In this document: piece by piece, positions 1 through 11,094 of the stretch
Position numbering within the stretch: the stretch's first letter is position 1
How the letters are laid out: each line of letters begins with the position of its first letter
From: Effrenium voratum
Lineage: Eukaryota > Sar > Dinophyceae > Suessiales > Symbiodiniaceae
NCBI GenBank assembly: GCA_963377175.1
Contig: CAUJNA010000849.1
Span: 26,001 to 90,000, forward strand
Direction: 5' to 3'
Length of the DNA: 64,000 nucleotides
The notes under the pieces: generated by a model
Databases searched by the model: none
What the model was told of the DNA's origin: nothing
What the model saw: only the letters and a program-made list of their open reading frames with translations
Position numbers and translations under genes: made by a program

Positions 1-124
1 AAAAGTAGTACGCGGAGCACATTCCCGCACCTCCAGCTGCAAAATCGCAAAGGAAAGGACAAGAGTAGTACGCGGAGTACATTCCCGCAGCTCCAAGTAG
101 TACGCGGGGTACATTCCTGCAGCT

Positions 125-335
125 CCAGCTGCAAAACTTGCTCCGAGCAACTTGCGCCGAGCAGCTTGCGCAGAGCAGCTTGCGCAGAGCAACTTGCAGA
201 AACTTCCGCAGCGTAACTCGAGCAGAGCAACTTGCACAGAGCACTTTGCGCAGCGCAACTTGCACAGAGCAAGTTGCACAAAGCACTTGCGCAGAGCAAC
301 TTGCGCAGAGCAACTTGCGCGCAGGGCACGTGCCC
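125..335. repeat. Short tandem repeat, GCAACTTGC-type
   Basis: Degenerate tandem units of about 14-18 bp built on GAGCAACTTGCGCA. A GT-rich low-complexity stretch follows (about 345-470). Open frames here are repeat artefacts and give Leu/Ala/Gln/Ser-rich peptides in all frames. Confidence 0.8.
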
Positions 336-471
336 AAGCAGCTGTTGCGTGCATATGTGCGTGCATGCGTGCGCGCGGTTGCATTTTTCTGTTGGTTTGT
401 GTGTGTGTGTGCGTGTGTATGTGTGTGCGTTTGTGTTTGCGCTTCTTGCGGGTCTGTGCGTGCGTGCGTGA

Positions 472-924
472 ATGAGGAGCGAACTGCAACACTTGTTTTT
501 TTTGTCTGGCAAATTATGTTCCGTTTTCTGGCAAATGGGTGTGGGTGCGAGGACAGGTGCTGATGGCCAACATGGTCCAGCTGGTGCCACGAGCTCTGGT
601 TCCTCGCAGCTTCCTCAACCTCCACGCGGAAGCCAAGGGCAGTCTGCGACTGCGCGCAGCACAGACGGATTGCAATCTCCTTGTGATCGGCAGCCACACT
701 GCGCGAACTGGCGCCGTCACGAGAATGGTTCGAAGCTCGGCTTGGAGAAGAAGCTGCAGTACCTCTTTCTCTACGCTGCGGAAGCCCGAAGTCTGACTTG
801 CATGCGGCACTACGTAGAAGTAGCACACGTAGACCCCGGATGTAGGCCGTGCCAAAAAACGGCGCGCGACTGGGCTGCGAAGCCCGACGTGGAGGGTTTC
901 TTCCAGAGCCACGGGCTGTACTAA
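472..924 (+). CDS. Ankyrin-like repeat protein fragment (C-terminal exon)
   Basis: Open frame of 150 codons ending at a TAA. The last 55 or so residues (KKLQYLFLYAAEARSLTCMR, then HYVEVAHVDPG, then a segment ending FFQSHGLY) resemble degenerate ankyrin units that I recall as common in dinoflagellate proteomes: a helix with C-M/V-R-x-x-V-E, a D-P/N turn, then a D-W-A helix. The upstream part is Ser/Gln/Pro-rich and may not be coding, and the start at 472 is only the first in-frame ATG. It could equally be the last exon of a longer gene. The family call is from memory of the pattern, not a search. Confidence 0.35.
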   Translation: MRSELQHLFFLSGKLCSVFWQMGVGARTGADGQHGPAGATSSGSSQLPQPPRGSQGQSATARSTDGLQSPCDRQPHCANWRRHENGSKLGLEKKLQYLFLYAAEARSLTCMRHYVEVAHVDPGCRPCQKTARDWAAKPDVEGFFQSHGLY

Positions 925-2060
925 GACCAGCCGCGGCGATTGCCGACAAGTTATAGCAGTTAGCAAGTAGGCGGCAACCGGGCGGCAAGCGCTCGGCAAG
1001 TGCTCGGCAACTAGGTCAACTCGGGCATAGTCATTTCCAACACTTGCGTGGACATATAATCGTTTATTGGACTTGCTATTTTTTTCTAAGTTATGGTAAG
1101 TTTTTATTAAGTTTTCACATCTAGATATAAGTTTCGATAGTGGATTTTTAAGTCAAGTTAAGTGTGTGTAACTCTTGCTAAGTTTTGCTAACTTTTTATA
1201 ACTTTTTCGTGTTTTTTCAGGTCGGTTTTCGTTGATCGCCACGTATACTGTGCTTTGCATGTCGCAATGTTTTCGCAGCAACCTGATGAGAGTTTTGTGC
1301 AAAATGGGTGCAGCCAGCGTTGGCCTCGGCTGCGATTTTGTGAGAGAATTGTTGAGAGTTTGAGCCATCATGGCGCTATAGCGGGCTTACGTCGTTGTTT
1401 GGCGAGAGTGCAAAAAACGGCTCAAATGAAAGGATCCTTTGTCTCATCACGCGGGTTTTGCTTGGAGAGTTTTGAGGGTTTGAGAGCTCATGAGAGTTTT
1501 CATGGTTTAAGAGTTGATGCATGAGAACCTGGAACGTCTTGAGAGTTTAAGAGTGGTCTGAAGGTTTGAGAGTTTATGAGAGTTTTCAGGGTTTGAGAGT
1601 TTGATAAGAAACTGGAACGTCGTGAGAGCTTATGAGAGTTTTCAGGGTTTGAGAGTGGGATAAGAACCTTGAACGTATTGAGAGCTTAAGAATTCTGAGG
1701 GGTGAGAGTTCATGTGAGAGTTTTCAGGGTCTTGAGAGTTTAAGAGTTTCGAGATGTTTGAGGGGGTGAGAGTTTTCATGGTTTGAGAGTTTGATAAGAA
1801 CTGAACGTCTTGAGAGTTTAAGAGCTTTGAGAGTCTGAGGGGGTTCGAGTTCATGAGAGTTTTCAAGGCTTGAGAGTTTGTCAGAACCTGGAATGTCTTG
1901 AGAGTTGAAAAGTTTTGAGAGTTCTGAGAGAACATCGAAAGACTTGATATGAGAGTTTTCAGGGTTTGAGAACCGTCATGGTTTTGAGAGCTTAGAGTCT
2001 TAGCAATGTGCATGTGGTTCATGTTATGGTAGCCGAGCAAGCCCAAGAAGAGAGGCAGCT
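925..2060. repeat. Intergenic low-complexity DNA with GAGAGTTT repeats
   Basis: No gene seen. 1060-1215 holds T-rich runs of the form AAGTTTT/AACTTTTT, which recur at 13,795-13,930. From about 1,450 to 2,000 the DNA is a degenerate array of GAGAGTTT with GTTTGAGAG and AACGTCTTGAGAG variants. The same GAGAGTTT word fills many introns to about 11,500. A minus-strand open frame here (134 codons) is a repeat artefact. Confidence 0.7.
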
Positions 2061-2066
2061 GCCAGC

Positions 2067-3517
2067 ATGTCGTGCCTCCGCGAGCTGTGGGCAGAAACTG
2101 CCGAGTACTTGCTGCAAGCGCAGCAGGCGCTAGGGCCAGAAGATTTCACAAAGGCCAGGATGCAGCAGTTTCAGCGCCTGTCCTACGCAGTGAAGGCTTC
2201 AAATTTGTCTTTGAAAGATGCCACAGAGCTGATGAAGGCCTTGAAAGCGACAGCCGTGTTCTCAGAGACAGAGACGCTCTCATTGCTGGAGCAGTGCACG
2301 GCAAGCGTGGCGTCAGTCGCAGCTCCCTTGCATAAGCGGCGCGTCTTGCAGGACTACGTGCACTTCCCCATGTACATCCCGGCCGACTTATGGTCCACGC
2401 TTGGAAAAAAGGAAGTCAGTGGCTCGGAGAAGGCGCTTCAGCTTGCAGCCTGCTTGGCACGTCTTGGCTTGTGCTCGCCCAGTGAGCCAACCAGCAGATC
2501 CTTCACTGCCGTTTGCCTCCTAGCTTCCAAGAAGGAGCCTCTCCTCATGAGTGTCCAGGAAAAATTTGACGCGTTCTTGACGCACAAGGAGATCCTGCGC
2601 AGCGTGTGCACGGCAAAGTACTCGGAGACGTCCAGTGATAACTTGGAGTTTCCAGCCCTGTTGCCCTCTGATCCTGCCCGCCTTGACCCTGCTCTTTTGG
2701 ACAGGGCCGGAAGCTCTTCTCGTGTCTTGGAACACGACCAACTGTGGAGCTACGTGCAGATTTCTTCGTTTGCTGCGAGCATTCCCATGAGGACAGCTCT
2801 CGAATGCTTCGGGCTGTGATTTGGTTTTACATAAGATGCATTTGCTTTTTTTTGTTCGTGCGCAGGAACACTAAGAAGGAGATTGCCGTCACCAAGATCA
2901 AAGCGGAGCAGAAGACGTCGAACGAGGATCTCTTGCATGCTTTGGTTGCGCACCTACGACCGCAGCCTTTGGAGATCCGGTACAACAAGCAGAGATCGCT
3001 GCCAGCGATCATGGATCGCTATCATGACGCGCACGAGGACGAGCCGGAACCAAAGAAACTACGCGCAGCGGCGTCCATGCTAAGCCTGACAAGCTCGCGC
3101 GAGGAGGAGGACCCTATCTCGGCATCTTTGACATCCCCGAAGACTACCCAGAGAACTGATGAGAAGCCTTTGCCTTTCAATCGGGAGGCCAGCAGCTCGA
3201 GCCGCAATGAGACGCCCAACGCTAACCCAATCCTGGCAGCAGCTGCCGCGCTGAAGGAAGAAAAGTCCTCTGCCGCGCCGACGCCCAAGGCGAAGGCAAA
3301 GGCACAGCCTGCCCCGAAAGCACAGCCTACCCCGAAAGCAAAGAATGCTCCCAAGGCCAAAGCCAAAGCGAAAGCAAAGCAGCTCAAGCGCTGCAGGAGA
3401 AATGCTCTGCCCCGGGAACTGCAAGCCCGCTACGCAGGTGGATGTTCCAAATGCCGTGGACGGCCGGGATGTACAGCAAGTTGTTGGAAGACGCGTGGAT
3501 TTTTGTTGGAGAATTAA
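2067..3517 (+). CDS. Two-exon hypothetical protein with Lys/Ala/Pro tail and C-terminal Cys motif
   Basis: Exon 1 runs from ATG 2067 to about 2815 and exon 2 from about 2866 to the TAA at 3515-3517. A 50-bp intron fits GT-AG (gtgattt...gcgcag) and keeps frame (ECFGL joined to NTKKEIAV). Residues 1-250 look helical (SCLRELWAETAEYLLQ, YVHFPMYIPADLW). Exon 2 has an Ala/Pro/Lys low-complexity linker (KAKAKAQPAPKAQPTPKAK), then GGCSKCRGRPGCTASCW, a C-x2-C-x5-C-x3-C cluster that may bind zinc. I recall similar Cys-rich tails on dinoflagellate proteins. No enzymatic domain is recognised. The linker suggests a nuclear or nucleic-acid-binding protein (inference). Confidence 0.6.
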
Positions 3518-3788
3518 ATTTCTTGCTTTTCCAGACTGTGTTCTATAAACACTTTCTGCAGTGAAGTGCTCAGGGCACTGCTTTGTCGTTCAATTCGTGG
3601 AAGCTGTAGCTGGGGCGCATGAAACAAGTTGAAAAGAATCATTTTGAGAGCTTGGAGCAATGCATCATGGTTCGTCTTAAGGATTATAGAAGCCTCTGCG
3701 TGTCATATGGATTCCTTACTGCGTGTCTCAAGAGCTTGCGCTTAGCACTTGGCCTTGCACGACGCACCGGATAGCCCGCCGCCTTGCG

Positions 3789-5086
3789 ATGCCAAGAAAG
3801 TCGAATAAGCCTCCTCCTTCTCCAAAGGTGAAGTCGCAGCCGAAGCCCAAGGCCAAGAAGAAGTCGGCCGCCAAGAGCGTTGCTTCGCCCTTGAGGAAGG
3901 CCGAGGAAGACTTGGAGGAGAAGAAAGCTGCTGCACTTGACCCTGAGCCGCCCGCGACGGAGCCGAGCCCAAGCGCCGCAGGAGGCGAGCCCGAGGAGAA
4001 GATGCATGCGCCGCTCGCTAAGCGCAGGGCGCGCAACGAGCAGGCCATGGACGCTGCGGTGCTGAAAAAATTTCGAGCAGCGATCCAGTACAGGAAAAGC
4101 CAGGGCGACGCGGAGGTCGCCAAGCTGGACAGCCACTGGAAGAGCGCCAACCCGGACGAGAAGAGGGAGTGCTTGGCGAAGTTCCTGAAGGATCCAAAGC
4201 TTCGGTGGAGTGGAGAAGTCACAAAGCAGAGCGTTGTCTCCGAAAAGGAAACTGACCTGAGCACCAAGGAGTGGCTGACTAAGAAGCAGATCGCCAACGA
4301 GCAGAGCCTGAGCTTGGAGAAGCCGGAGGAGAAAGAGTTGGTGGACGCCCTGCTGAAGACGCTGGAAGAGCGCGACCACGAGAACCTGGAATGGGCCCGT
4401 CGTGGGATAAAGCAGTACAAGTACGTTCGCGGGCGTGAGGACTGTTGAGAGTTTTCTTGAGAGGCAAAGCTTTGATGAATGTTTGAGAGCTTTGTGAGCT
4501 TTTCTTGTTTGAGAGGAGGCTTCATATATTTGAAGAGTTTTGGACGGTGCTTGCTTTTTTTTTGTAGGAGCTGGCCACCGAGCGCACAGATGCGATCACG
4601 GTAACCGAGAGGTCCGGAATTGGAAGCTCTTCGGATCAAGTTGACGTGAGCTGGACCGCCGCTGCTAAGAAGATCGAGAAGGAAGGCGCAAGCCTGGTGA
4701 GGCAGATGTCGAAGGCGATGGCTGCAGGCCAGAAGCTCCGGCAGCTCCTGCCGATCCCCGACCGCGCGGAGATCACGGATGCGCTGACGAACGCCCAAGC
4801 GGGCTTGCAGAGCCTTGAATGCGCAGTGATCTCAATCCAGCACACGGAAGAGTATGTCGCGACCACCAGCAAGCTGATCCATGAGGGAGAGACATCCCTG
4901 CAGGCATTGGACGATGTCTTGGCAAAGGTCAAGGCTGCCCGCGCGCTGAACCAGAAGAAGGCGAAGTCGAAGTCCAAGCCGGCGCCGAAGGATTCCGCCG
5001 ACGACGTGATTCCGGAGACAGTTCCGGAGGAGCTCAACGATGGTGCCGCTGGCATTGGTGAGAGGGCTGAAGCCTCGATCGAATAG
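3789..5086 (+). CDS. Lys/Pro-rich helical protein, two visible exons
   Basis: The start MPRKSNKPPPSPK at 3789 opens a Pro/Lys/Ala tail (KVKSQPKPKAKKKSAAKS), followed by acidic helical sequence (EEDLEEKKAAALDPEPP) and a helical block ending KQYKYVRGREDC at 4445. A second exon begins after a T-rich tract and tag at about 4569 (ELATERTDAITVTERSG) and is open to the stop at 5084-5086. Its donor is uncertain: GTTCGC at about 4423 keeps phase. The second exon is coiled-coil-like and ends in KKAKSKSKPAPK. A GTGAGAGG at about 5059 could be another donor, in which case this is the 5' end of the micro-exon gene at 6480-11077. No known domain. Confidence 0.5.
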
Positions 5087-5274
5087 GTAGCTGCTTGTTT
5101 CGGCTTGAGGGATTGGGCCTCTTGTTGTCATGCCGTGTTGGAAGTTTTGAGATTTGAGAGTTCACTTTTGATTTGACATTGGCCACAGGTCTTTCTGACG
5201 CAAAGCCGAGTGATATCATATCTTGACCGAAGATTCGAAAAAAAAAACTGCATTGTTTGCACATGTTGAGCACG

Positions 5275-6440
5275 TTTCAGGGTATGACGCAAGGATGTTT
5301 GTGGAGAGTTCCCTTGAGATGAGAGTTGCAGGGATGTTTGTGGAGAGTTTCCTGGAGAGTTGCAAGGATGTTTTTGGAGAGTTTCCTTGAGAGTTGCAAG
5401 GATGTCTGTGGAGAGTTTCCTTGAGAGTTGCAAGGATGTCTGTGGAGAGTTTCCTTGAGAGTTGCAAGGATGTTTTTAGAGAGTTTTCCTTGAGAGTTGC
5501 AGGGATGTTTTTTGAGAGTTTCCTTGAAAGTAGGGATGTTTGTGGAGAGATTCCTTGAGAGTTGCAAGGATGTTTTAGAGAGTTTCCTTGAGAGTTGCAG
5601 GGATGTTTTTGGAGAGTTTCCTTGAGAGTTGCAAGGATGTCTGTGGAGAGTTTCCTTGAGAGTTGCAAGGATGTCTGTGGAGAGTTTCCTTGAGAGTTGC
5701 AAGGATGTTTTTAGAGAGTTTTCCTTGAGAGTTGCAGGGATGTTTTTTGAGAGTTTCCTTGAAAGTAGGGATGTTTGTGGAGAGATTCCTTGAGAGTTGC
5801 AAGGATGTTTTAGAGAGTTTCCTTGAGAGTTGCAGGGATGTTTTTGGAGAGTTTCCTTGAGAGTTGCAAGGATGTCTGTGGAGAGTTTCCTTGAGAGTTG
5901 CAAGGATGTCTGTGGAGAGTTTCCTTGAGAGTTGCAAGGATGTTTTTAGAGAGTTTTCCTTGAGAGTTGCAGGGATGTTTTTTGAGAGTTTCCTTGAAAG
6001 TAGGGATGTTTGTGGAGAGATTCCTTGAGAGTTGCAAGGATGTTTTAGAGAGTTTCCTTGAGAGTTGCAGGGATGTTTTTGGAGAGTTTCCTTGAAAGTA
6101 GGGATGTTTGTGGAGAGTTTCCTTGAGAGTTGCAAGGATGTTTTAGAGAGTTGCCTTGAGAGTTGCAGGGATGTTTTTGAAGAGTTTCCTTGAGAGTAGG
6201 GATGTTTGTGGAGAGTTTCCTTGAGAGTTGCAAGGATGTTTTAGAGAGTTTCCTTGAGAGTTGCAAGGATGTTTTTAGAGAGTTTTCCTTGAGAGTTGCA
6301 GGGATGTTTTTGGAGAGTTTCCTTGAGAGTAGGGATGTTTGTGGAGAGTTTCCTTGAGAGTTGCAGGGATGTTTTTGGAGAGTTTCCTTGAGAGTAGGGA
6401 TGTTTGTGGAGAGTTTCCTTGAGAGTATTTGCTTAGAGTT
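5275..6440. repeat. Minisatellite of 35-37 bp, about 30 units
   Basis: Tandem copies of a unit such as GAGAGTTGCAAGGATG followed by TTTTTGGAGAGTTTCCTT. Higher-order blocks recur, for example 5,400-5,560, 5,640-5,800 and 5,880-6,040, so larger segments were duplicated after the basic array formed. All open frames on the minus strand here (QLSRKLSTNIPATLKETL type) are artefacts. Probably intronic. Confidence 0.9.
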
Positions 6441-6479
6441 TGAGACTTGAGATCTGGCTCAGACAGATGCTGATCGCAG

Positions 6480-9400
6480 GACCGCTTGGAGGTCGCGTAC
6501 ACGAAGATGAGGGCGGCCCGCGCGGCCTTGGAGTAGGTGCGCCTTTGTTTTGAAACGCCTTGAGTATTGATTGTTGTGGAGGCCGGCTATGTGGTGGATT
6601 GGGGCCTTGGTAGGTGCGCCTGTGTTTTGAAACACCTTGAGTATTGATTGTTCTGGAGGCCGGCTATGTGGTGGATTGGGGCCTTGGAGTAGGTGCGCCT
6701 GTGTTTTGAAACACCTTGAGTATTGATTGTTCTGGAGGCTGGCTATGTGGTGGATTGGGGCCTTGGAGTAGGTGCGCCTGTGTTTTGAATCACCTTGAGT
6801 ATTGATTGTTCTGGAGGCCGGCTATGTGGTGAATTGGGGCCTGGCAGGCTATGTGGTGATTTCTGGCCTTGGAGGCGCTTTTTTTCTCGTTTTGAAGCAC
6901 TCTGAGCATTGATGATCCACGAGGCCAGTTCTGTGGTGAGTCCTGGCCTTGGAGAAGGTGCCCTTTGGTTTTGATACACTTTGAGTGTTGATGATTCTGG
7001 AGGCCAGCTCTGTGGTGATGTTTGGTTGGCCTTGGAGAAGGCGCTCTTTTGTTTTGAAACCCGTCGAGTGTCGAGTCGATGATTCTGGAGGCCAGCTCGG
7101 TGACGGTGACAGCAGCCAGGTGTGAGAGCAGCCTGATTTCGGAACGCATTGGAATGTTGAAAGAAGTGGCTTGCCTTCTCATGGAGAACATTGAGAGTTG
7201 TTTTTTGAGAGTCGGTTTGAGAGTTTGATTGAGAGTTTGCTTGAGGGCTGGATTGAGAGTCAGTCAATGCCACAAAACTTGAGAGGTTCACAAACTCTCT
7301 ATAAACTCTCAAGTCAGCAACTAAACTCTCAAATCAACAACGAAACTCTCAAGTAAGCAACTAAGCTCTCAAATCAGCAAGGAAACTCTCAAGTAAGCAC
7401 ATGCAGTATTTTTGGATCGAAGCTGGCTCATACTAGCGCAGGGATTGAGAGCTACAGGGATTGAGATTTGAGAGATAGAGAGTTTTTGCCAAAAGGGTTT
7501 GAGGGGAATCCATTGGTTATGAAATACTGGCTTGTCTTCAGTCCTAATAAATTCAGAAAATTCTGAATAAATTCAGAAAAAATCTGAATTTGAGGCTTGC
7601 CCAGTACTTATTTCCTTTTACTGAGTTCAGAAAAATTCTGAATAAATTCAGAAAATTCTGAATAAATTCAGAAAAACTCTGAATTTGAGGCTTGCCCAAT
7701 ACTTGTTTCCTTTTACTGAGTTCAGAAAAATTCTGAATAAATTCAGAAAATTCTGAATAAATTCAGAAAAATTCTGAATTTGAGGCTTGCCCAGTACTTG
7801 TTTCCTTTTACTGAGTTCAGAAAAATTCTGAATAAATTCAGAAAATTCTGAATAAATTCAGAAAAATTCTGAATTTGAGGCTTGCCCAGTACTTGTTTCC
7901 TTTTACTGAGTTCAGAAAAATTCTGAATAAATTCAGAAAATTCTGAATAAATTCAGAAAAATTCTGAATTTGAGGCTTGCCCAGTACTTGTTTCCTTTTA
8001 CTGAGTTCAGAAAAATTCTGAATAAATTCAGAAAATTCTGAATAAATTCAGAAAATTCTGAATTTGAGGCTTGCCCAGTACTTGTTTCCTTTTACTGAGT
8101 TCAGAAAAATTCTGAATAAATTCAGAAAATTCTGAATAAATTCAGAAAAATTCTGAGTTTGAGGCTTGCCCAATACTTGTTTCCTTTTACTGAGTTCAGA
8201 AAAATTCTGAATAAATTCAGAAAAAAACTGGATATAATATGAGTCTGAGTCTAGGGCCAATAAAATCTCGCAATCAACTAAACTCTCGAACCCTCAAAAC
8301 TCTCAAGTGGCTAGTTTCCTGCAAACATTTGGTTGGCCGAAGTTTCGTGTTTGGAGTCGTTGTTTTGTCATATCAGCCGCGCCCGCTTCGTACCAGCCGG
8401 GTAGTTCGCTGTGACTAGGGAGCATGCTACGCACTAGCTTCAGCAGAACACGTGGAAGTAGCAGCAGTAGCAGCAGCATGCGGCAGCAGGAGCATGCGGC
8501 AGCAGGAGCATGCGGCAGCAGGAGCATGCATTAGCAGCAATAGCAGCAGTAGCAGCAGTAGCAGCAGTAGCAGCAGTAGCAGCAGTAGCAGCAGTAGCAG
8601 CAGTAGCAGCAGTAGCAGCAGCACGCCTCGGCTTCGCGTCGGCAGCGATGTCGGTGACGGTGACGCAACACTCTGTGTGGCTGGGCCGTCGTGGATCCCC
8701 ACAGACCTGGCCAGAGGTGGAAGCCTTTGCGGGCGGCTGGCCAGGTTTTGTGGGGATCCAGGAGCAGAACTGGGAGGGCGGCGGGTGGGCCAGGGCCTAC
8801 TTTCGGGCCGCACCAGATGCTGCATCCTTTCGGGTAGCAGCATGTGGTGCGGGCCTGAATGTGGGTCGCGACCGGCCCCTGGTCCACGCCGCTGCCTCCC
8901 AGCCAGACCAGGCCGCCTTGGCCCAGGAGCGTGGTTCGTCAATTGCATAGAAGGGCCTTGCTTTGTATATTGTCAGGAGAGCCTGGTGGTGGAGTTGCAG
9001 GCTGCGCTCCAGGAGATGGGGGTTCGTGAGCGAGCGCTCCAGGCCAAGGCCATCCGCTTTGAAATCATATTTTTGAATTTTGCTTGAACCGCAGGTGGAG
9101 CTGCAAGCCTCAGAGCTTCGGTCCGAGGCAAGGTTTTGAGAGTTTTGAGAGTTTTGACAGTTTTGAGAGTTTCAAGCAATATTGACAGGTTTGAGAGTTT
9201 GGAGAGTTTAAAGCAATATTGACAGGTTTGAGAGTTTGGAGAGTTTAAAGCAATATTGAAAGGTTTGAGAGTTTTGAGAGTTTCAAGGAAAATTGAGAGG
9301 TTTGAGAGTTTTGAGAGTTTCAAGCAATATGTATCGCTTCTCACAACGTGTTTCTTTTGTGAGGTGGAGACAGCGGAGCGCCTCCAGCTGGAGGCGAACA

Positions 9401-11077
9401 TGATTTGGTCTCACGGTGCGTGATGTTGGTTTTGTTCACTAGGCGAAGAATATGGCTTGGCTGATGGGCGAGGCAATGGTAGGTAATAGATTGCCTTTTG
9501 GCAGCGTTTGCTCAGCAAGCCTCGCAGGAGAAGCGCCAGAAGGATGAGCTGGATGACTTCCGTGCGCAGGCGCTGCTTATACAACTTACAATGATTAGAC
9601 TCCAAGTTTGGACAGGCGCAGCTGGAGGAGGCCAAGGCCAGTCAGGATCGCCTGTGTTTCGAGTCATACTTTTTTTTTCAAGGCCTTGCAGATGGAGCTC
9701 TTGGTGGAGGAGGGTGTCCGCTCGGACGAGTCGAAGGCGATTATTGCACATTCACACTTGTCTGAAGTCTGCTTCTGTGTTGCAGGAACTCCAGCTGCGA
9801 GCGCAGGCGTGGTGGACAGCGCTTTCCAAGATTGATAGTTTTTTTGCTTCAGAGTTTGGGAGTCCCCGTGTTGCAAGCGTGAGGCTTTTTTTGATTGAGA
9901 GATTGAGAGTTTCCACATCACAAGCTTGAGGGTTTTTTTTAGATTAAGAGATTGAAAGTTTCCGCATTGCAAGCTTGAGAGTTGTTTGCTTCTTGCAAAC
10001 TTGAGAGTTGTTTGATTGAGAGTTTGGGAGTTTCCACATTGCAAACTAGGAAACTCCACCTAGCAAACATGAGAGTTGCTTGCTTCAGAGTTTAGGAGCA
10101 CATTGCAAATTTGAGAGCGTTTTGCTTCACTTTCCACGTTGCAAACTGGAGAGTTTGTTGTTTCACAGTTTGGGAGTTTCCACACTGCAAACTTGAGAGT
10201 TGTTTGCTTCAGAGTTTGGGACTTTCCACCTTGCAAACTTGAGAGTTGTTTGCTTCACGGTTTGGGAGTTTCCACATTGCAAGCTTGATGGTTTTCTGAT
10301 TGAGAGATTGAGAGTTTCAACATTGCAAGCTTGAGGGTTTTTTCTCCACAGTTTGTGAGCTTCCACATTGTCGATATAGAGGGGTTTTTTGCTTCACAGT
10401 TTAGGAGTTTCCACATTGCAAATTTGAGAGCTTTTTGCTTTCCACGTTGCAAACTTGAGAGTTGTTTGCTTCAGAGTTTGGACGTTTTTTCGCTTCACAG
10501 TTTGGGAGTTTCCACATTGCAAGCTTGAGAGTTTTTGACCTTCAAAGTTTGGGAGTTTCCGCATTGCAAACTTGATGGTTGTCTGTCATTGCAAGCTTGA
10601 GACTTCTTTGCTTCATAGTCTGTGAGTTAAACTTGAGAGTCGTGCGTCGCCTGGAGGCCTGTGAGCTCATCTCTTATATGGAAGAGGCAAGTCAACATGT
10701 TCAATTAAGAGTTTGATTGGCTTGCGCAACGCCAGGAAGCCCGCTTTGCGGGTGAGCTGCGCGAGCTCTCCGAAGCCGTCGCCTCGCAGGCTCGCGTGCC
10801 GGAGGCTGTGACATGACCTGTCCAATTGCCTGCGAGGCCCAGTCTTCAGAAGGAGCAGCTGCCGCGCTCGTCTCAGAGCTTGTCTGCTTCCAGCTTGACC
10901 ATGTTGCCCATACCTTTCTCAGGACCGAGACATGCGTGGCCTCGCCCAGCTGCACTCCTTGCAGCTTGCAGGCCATGAGGCCATTCGTCTATGCAGCATC
11001 TTTACTGTATTTATTCTCGCTGCGTGCAGGAGAAGGCCGCTGCCGAGAGGCGCAAGCGCAAGCAGGCGGAGGACTGA
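6480..11077 (+). CDS. Coiled-coil protein encoded by many micro-exons
   Basis: At least twelve short open segments, most preceded by a clear cag/gag acceptor and all Glu/Gln/Ala/Leu/Arg-rich with heptad character. Approximate exons: 6480-6531 (DRLEVAYTKMRAARAALE), 7131-7190 (SERIGMLKEVACLLME), 8978-9060 (ESLVVELQAALQEMG...), 9094-9132 (VELQASELRSEAR), 9362-9400 (VETAERLQLEANM), 9503-9580 (FAQQASQEKRQKDEL...), 9615-9655 (AQLEEAKASQDRL), 9690-9750 (MELLVEEGVRSDESKA), 9786-9830 (ELQLRAQAWWTALSK), 10640-10700 (RRLEACELISYMEEASQ), 10737-10810 (EARFAGELRELSEAVASQ), and a last exon 11030-11077 (EKAAAERRKRKQAED, stop). Introns hold GAGAGTTT arrays. The product is probably a long structural coiled coil. 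Exon edges are estimates and more exons are likely. Confidence 0.5.
6533..6870. repeat. Tandem repeat of about 80-95 bp, four units
   Basis: Units share GTAGGTGCGCCTGTGTTTTG, CACCTTGAGTATTGATTGTT and GGCTATGTGGTGGATTGG. Diverged copies continue to about 7,100. The first unit starts exactly at the apparent donor GTAGGT of the micro-exon at 6480-6531, so the array lies at the 5' end of an intron. Confidence 0.8.
7545..8230. repeat. Tandem repeat of about 95 bp, seven units
   Basis: Each unit has two or three copies of ATTCTGAATAAATTCAG followed by TGAGGCTTGCCCAGTACTTG and TTTCCTTTTACTGAGTTCAG. The ATTCTGAATAAATTCAGAA core is itself an imperfect palindrome. It lies in what appears to be a long intron of the coiled-coil gene. 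Confidence 0.9.
8456..8622. repeat. TAGCAGCAG microsatellite
   Basis: GCAGCAGGAGCAT units followed by about ten perfect copies of TAGCAGCAG. Depending on frame it reads as poly-Ser, Ala-Val-Ala or poly-Leu. There is no sign that it is translated. Confidence 0.9.
8692..8901. other. Two adjacent long imperfect hairpins
   Basis: Hairpin 1 pairs 8692-8714 with 8737-8760 (TGGATCCCCACA...CCTGGCCAG against CTGGCCAGG...TGTGGGGATCCA, one bulge) around a 22-nt loop. Hairpin 2 pairs 8771-8833 with 8834-8901: TGGGAGGCGGCGGG... pairs with ...GCTGCCTCCCA at the base and GGGCCGCACCAGATGCTGC with GCAGCATGTGGTGCGGGCC near the tip. The size and imperfect pairing resemble microRNA precursors or a foldback transposon remnant. 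Neither is proven. Confidence 0.5.
9835..10640. repeat. Intronic GAGAGTTT / CATTGCAA repeat array
   Basis: Degenerate 45-60 bp units of the form TTGAGAGTTGTTTGCTTC, AGAGTTTGGGAGTTTCCACA, TTGCAAACTTGAG fill the interval between two micro-exons. Open frames in it on either strand are repeat artefacts. Confidence 0.8.
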
Positions 11078-11094
11078 TTACTAAATCGAACGAC

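Noticed and set aside
5128..6502. Several minus-strand frames of 75-208 codons (QLSRKLSTNIPATLKETL type)
   Set aside because: Translation of a 36-bp minisatellite whose unit length is a multiple of three and lacks stops.
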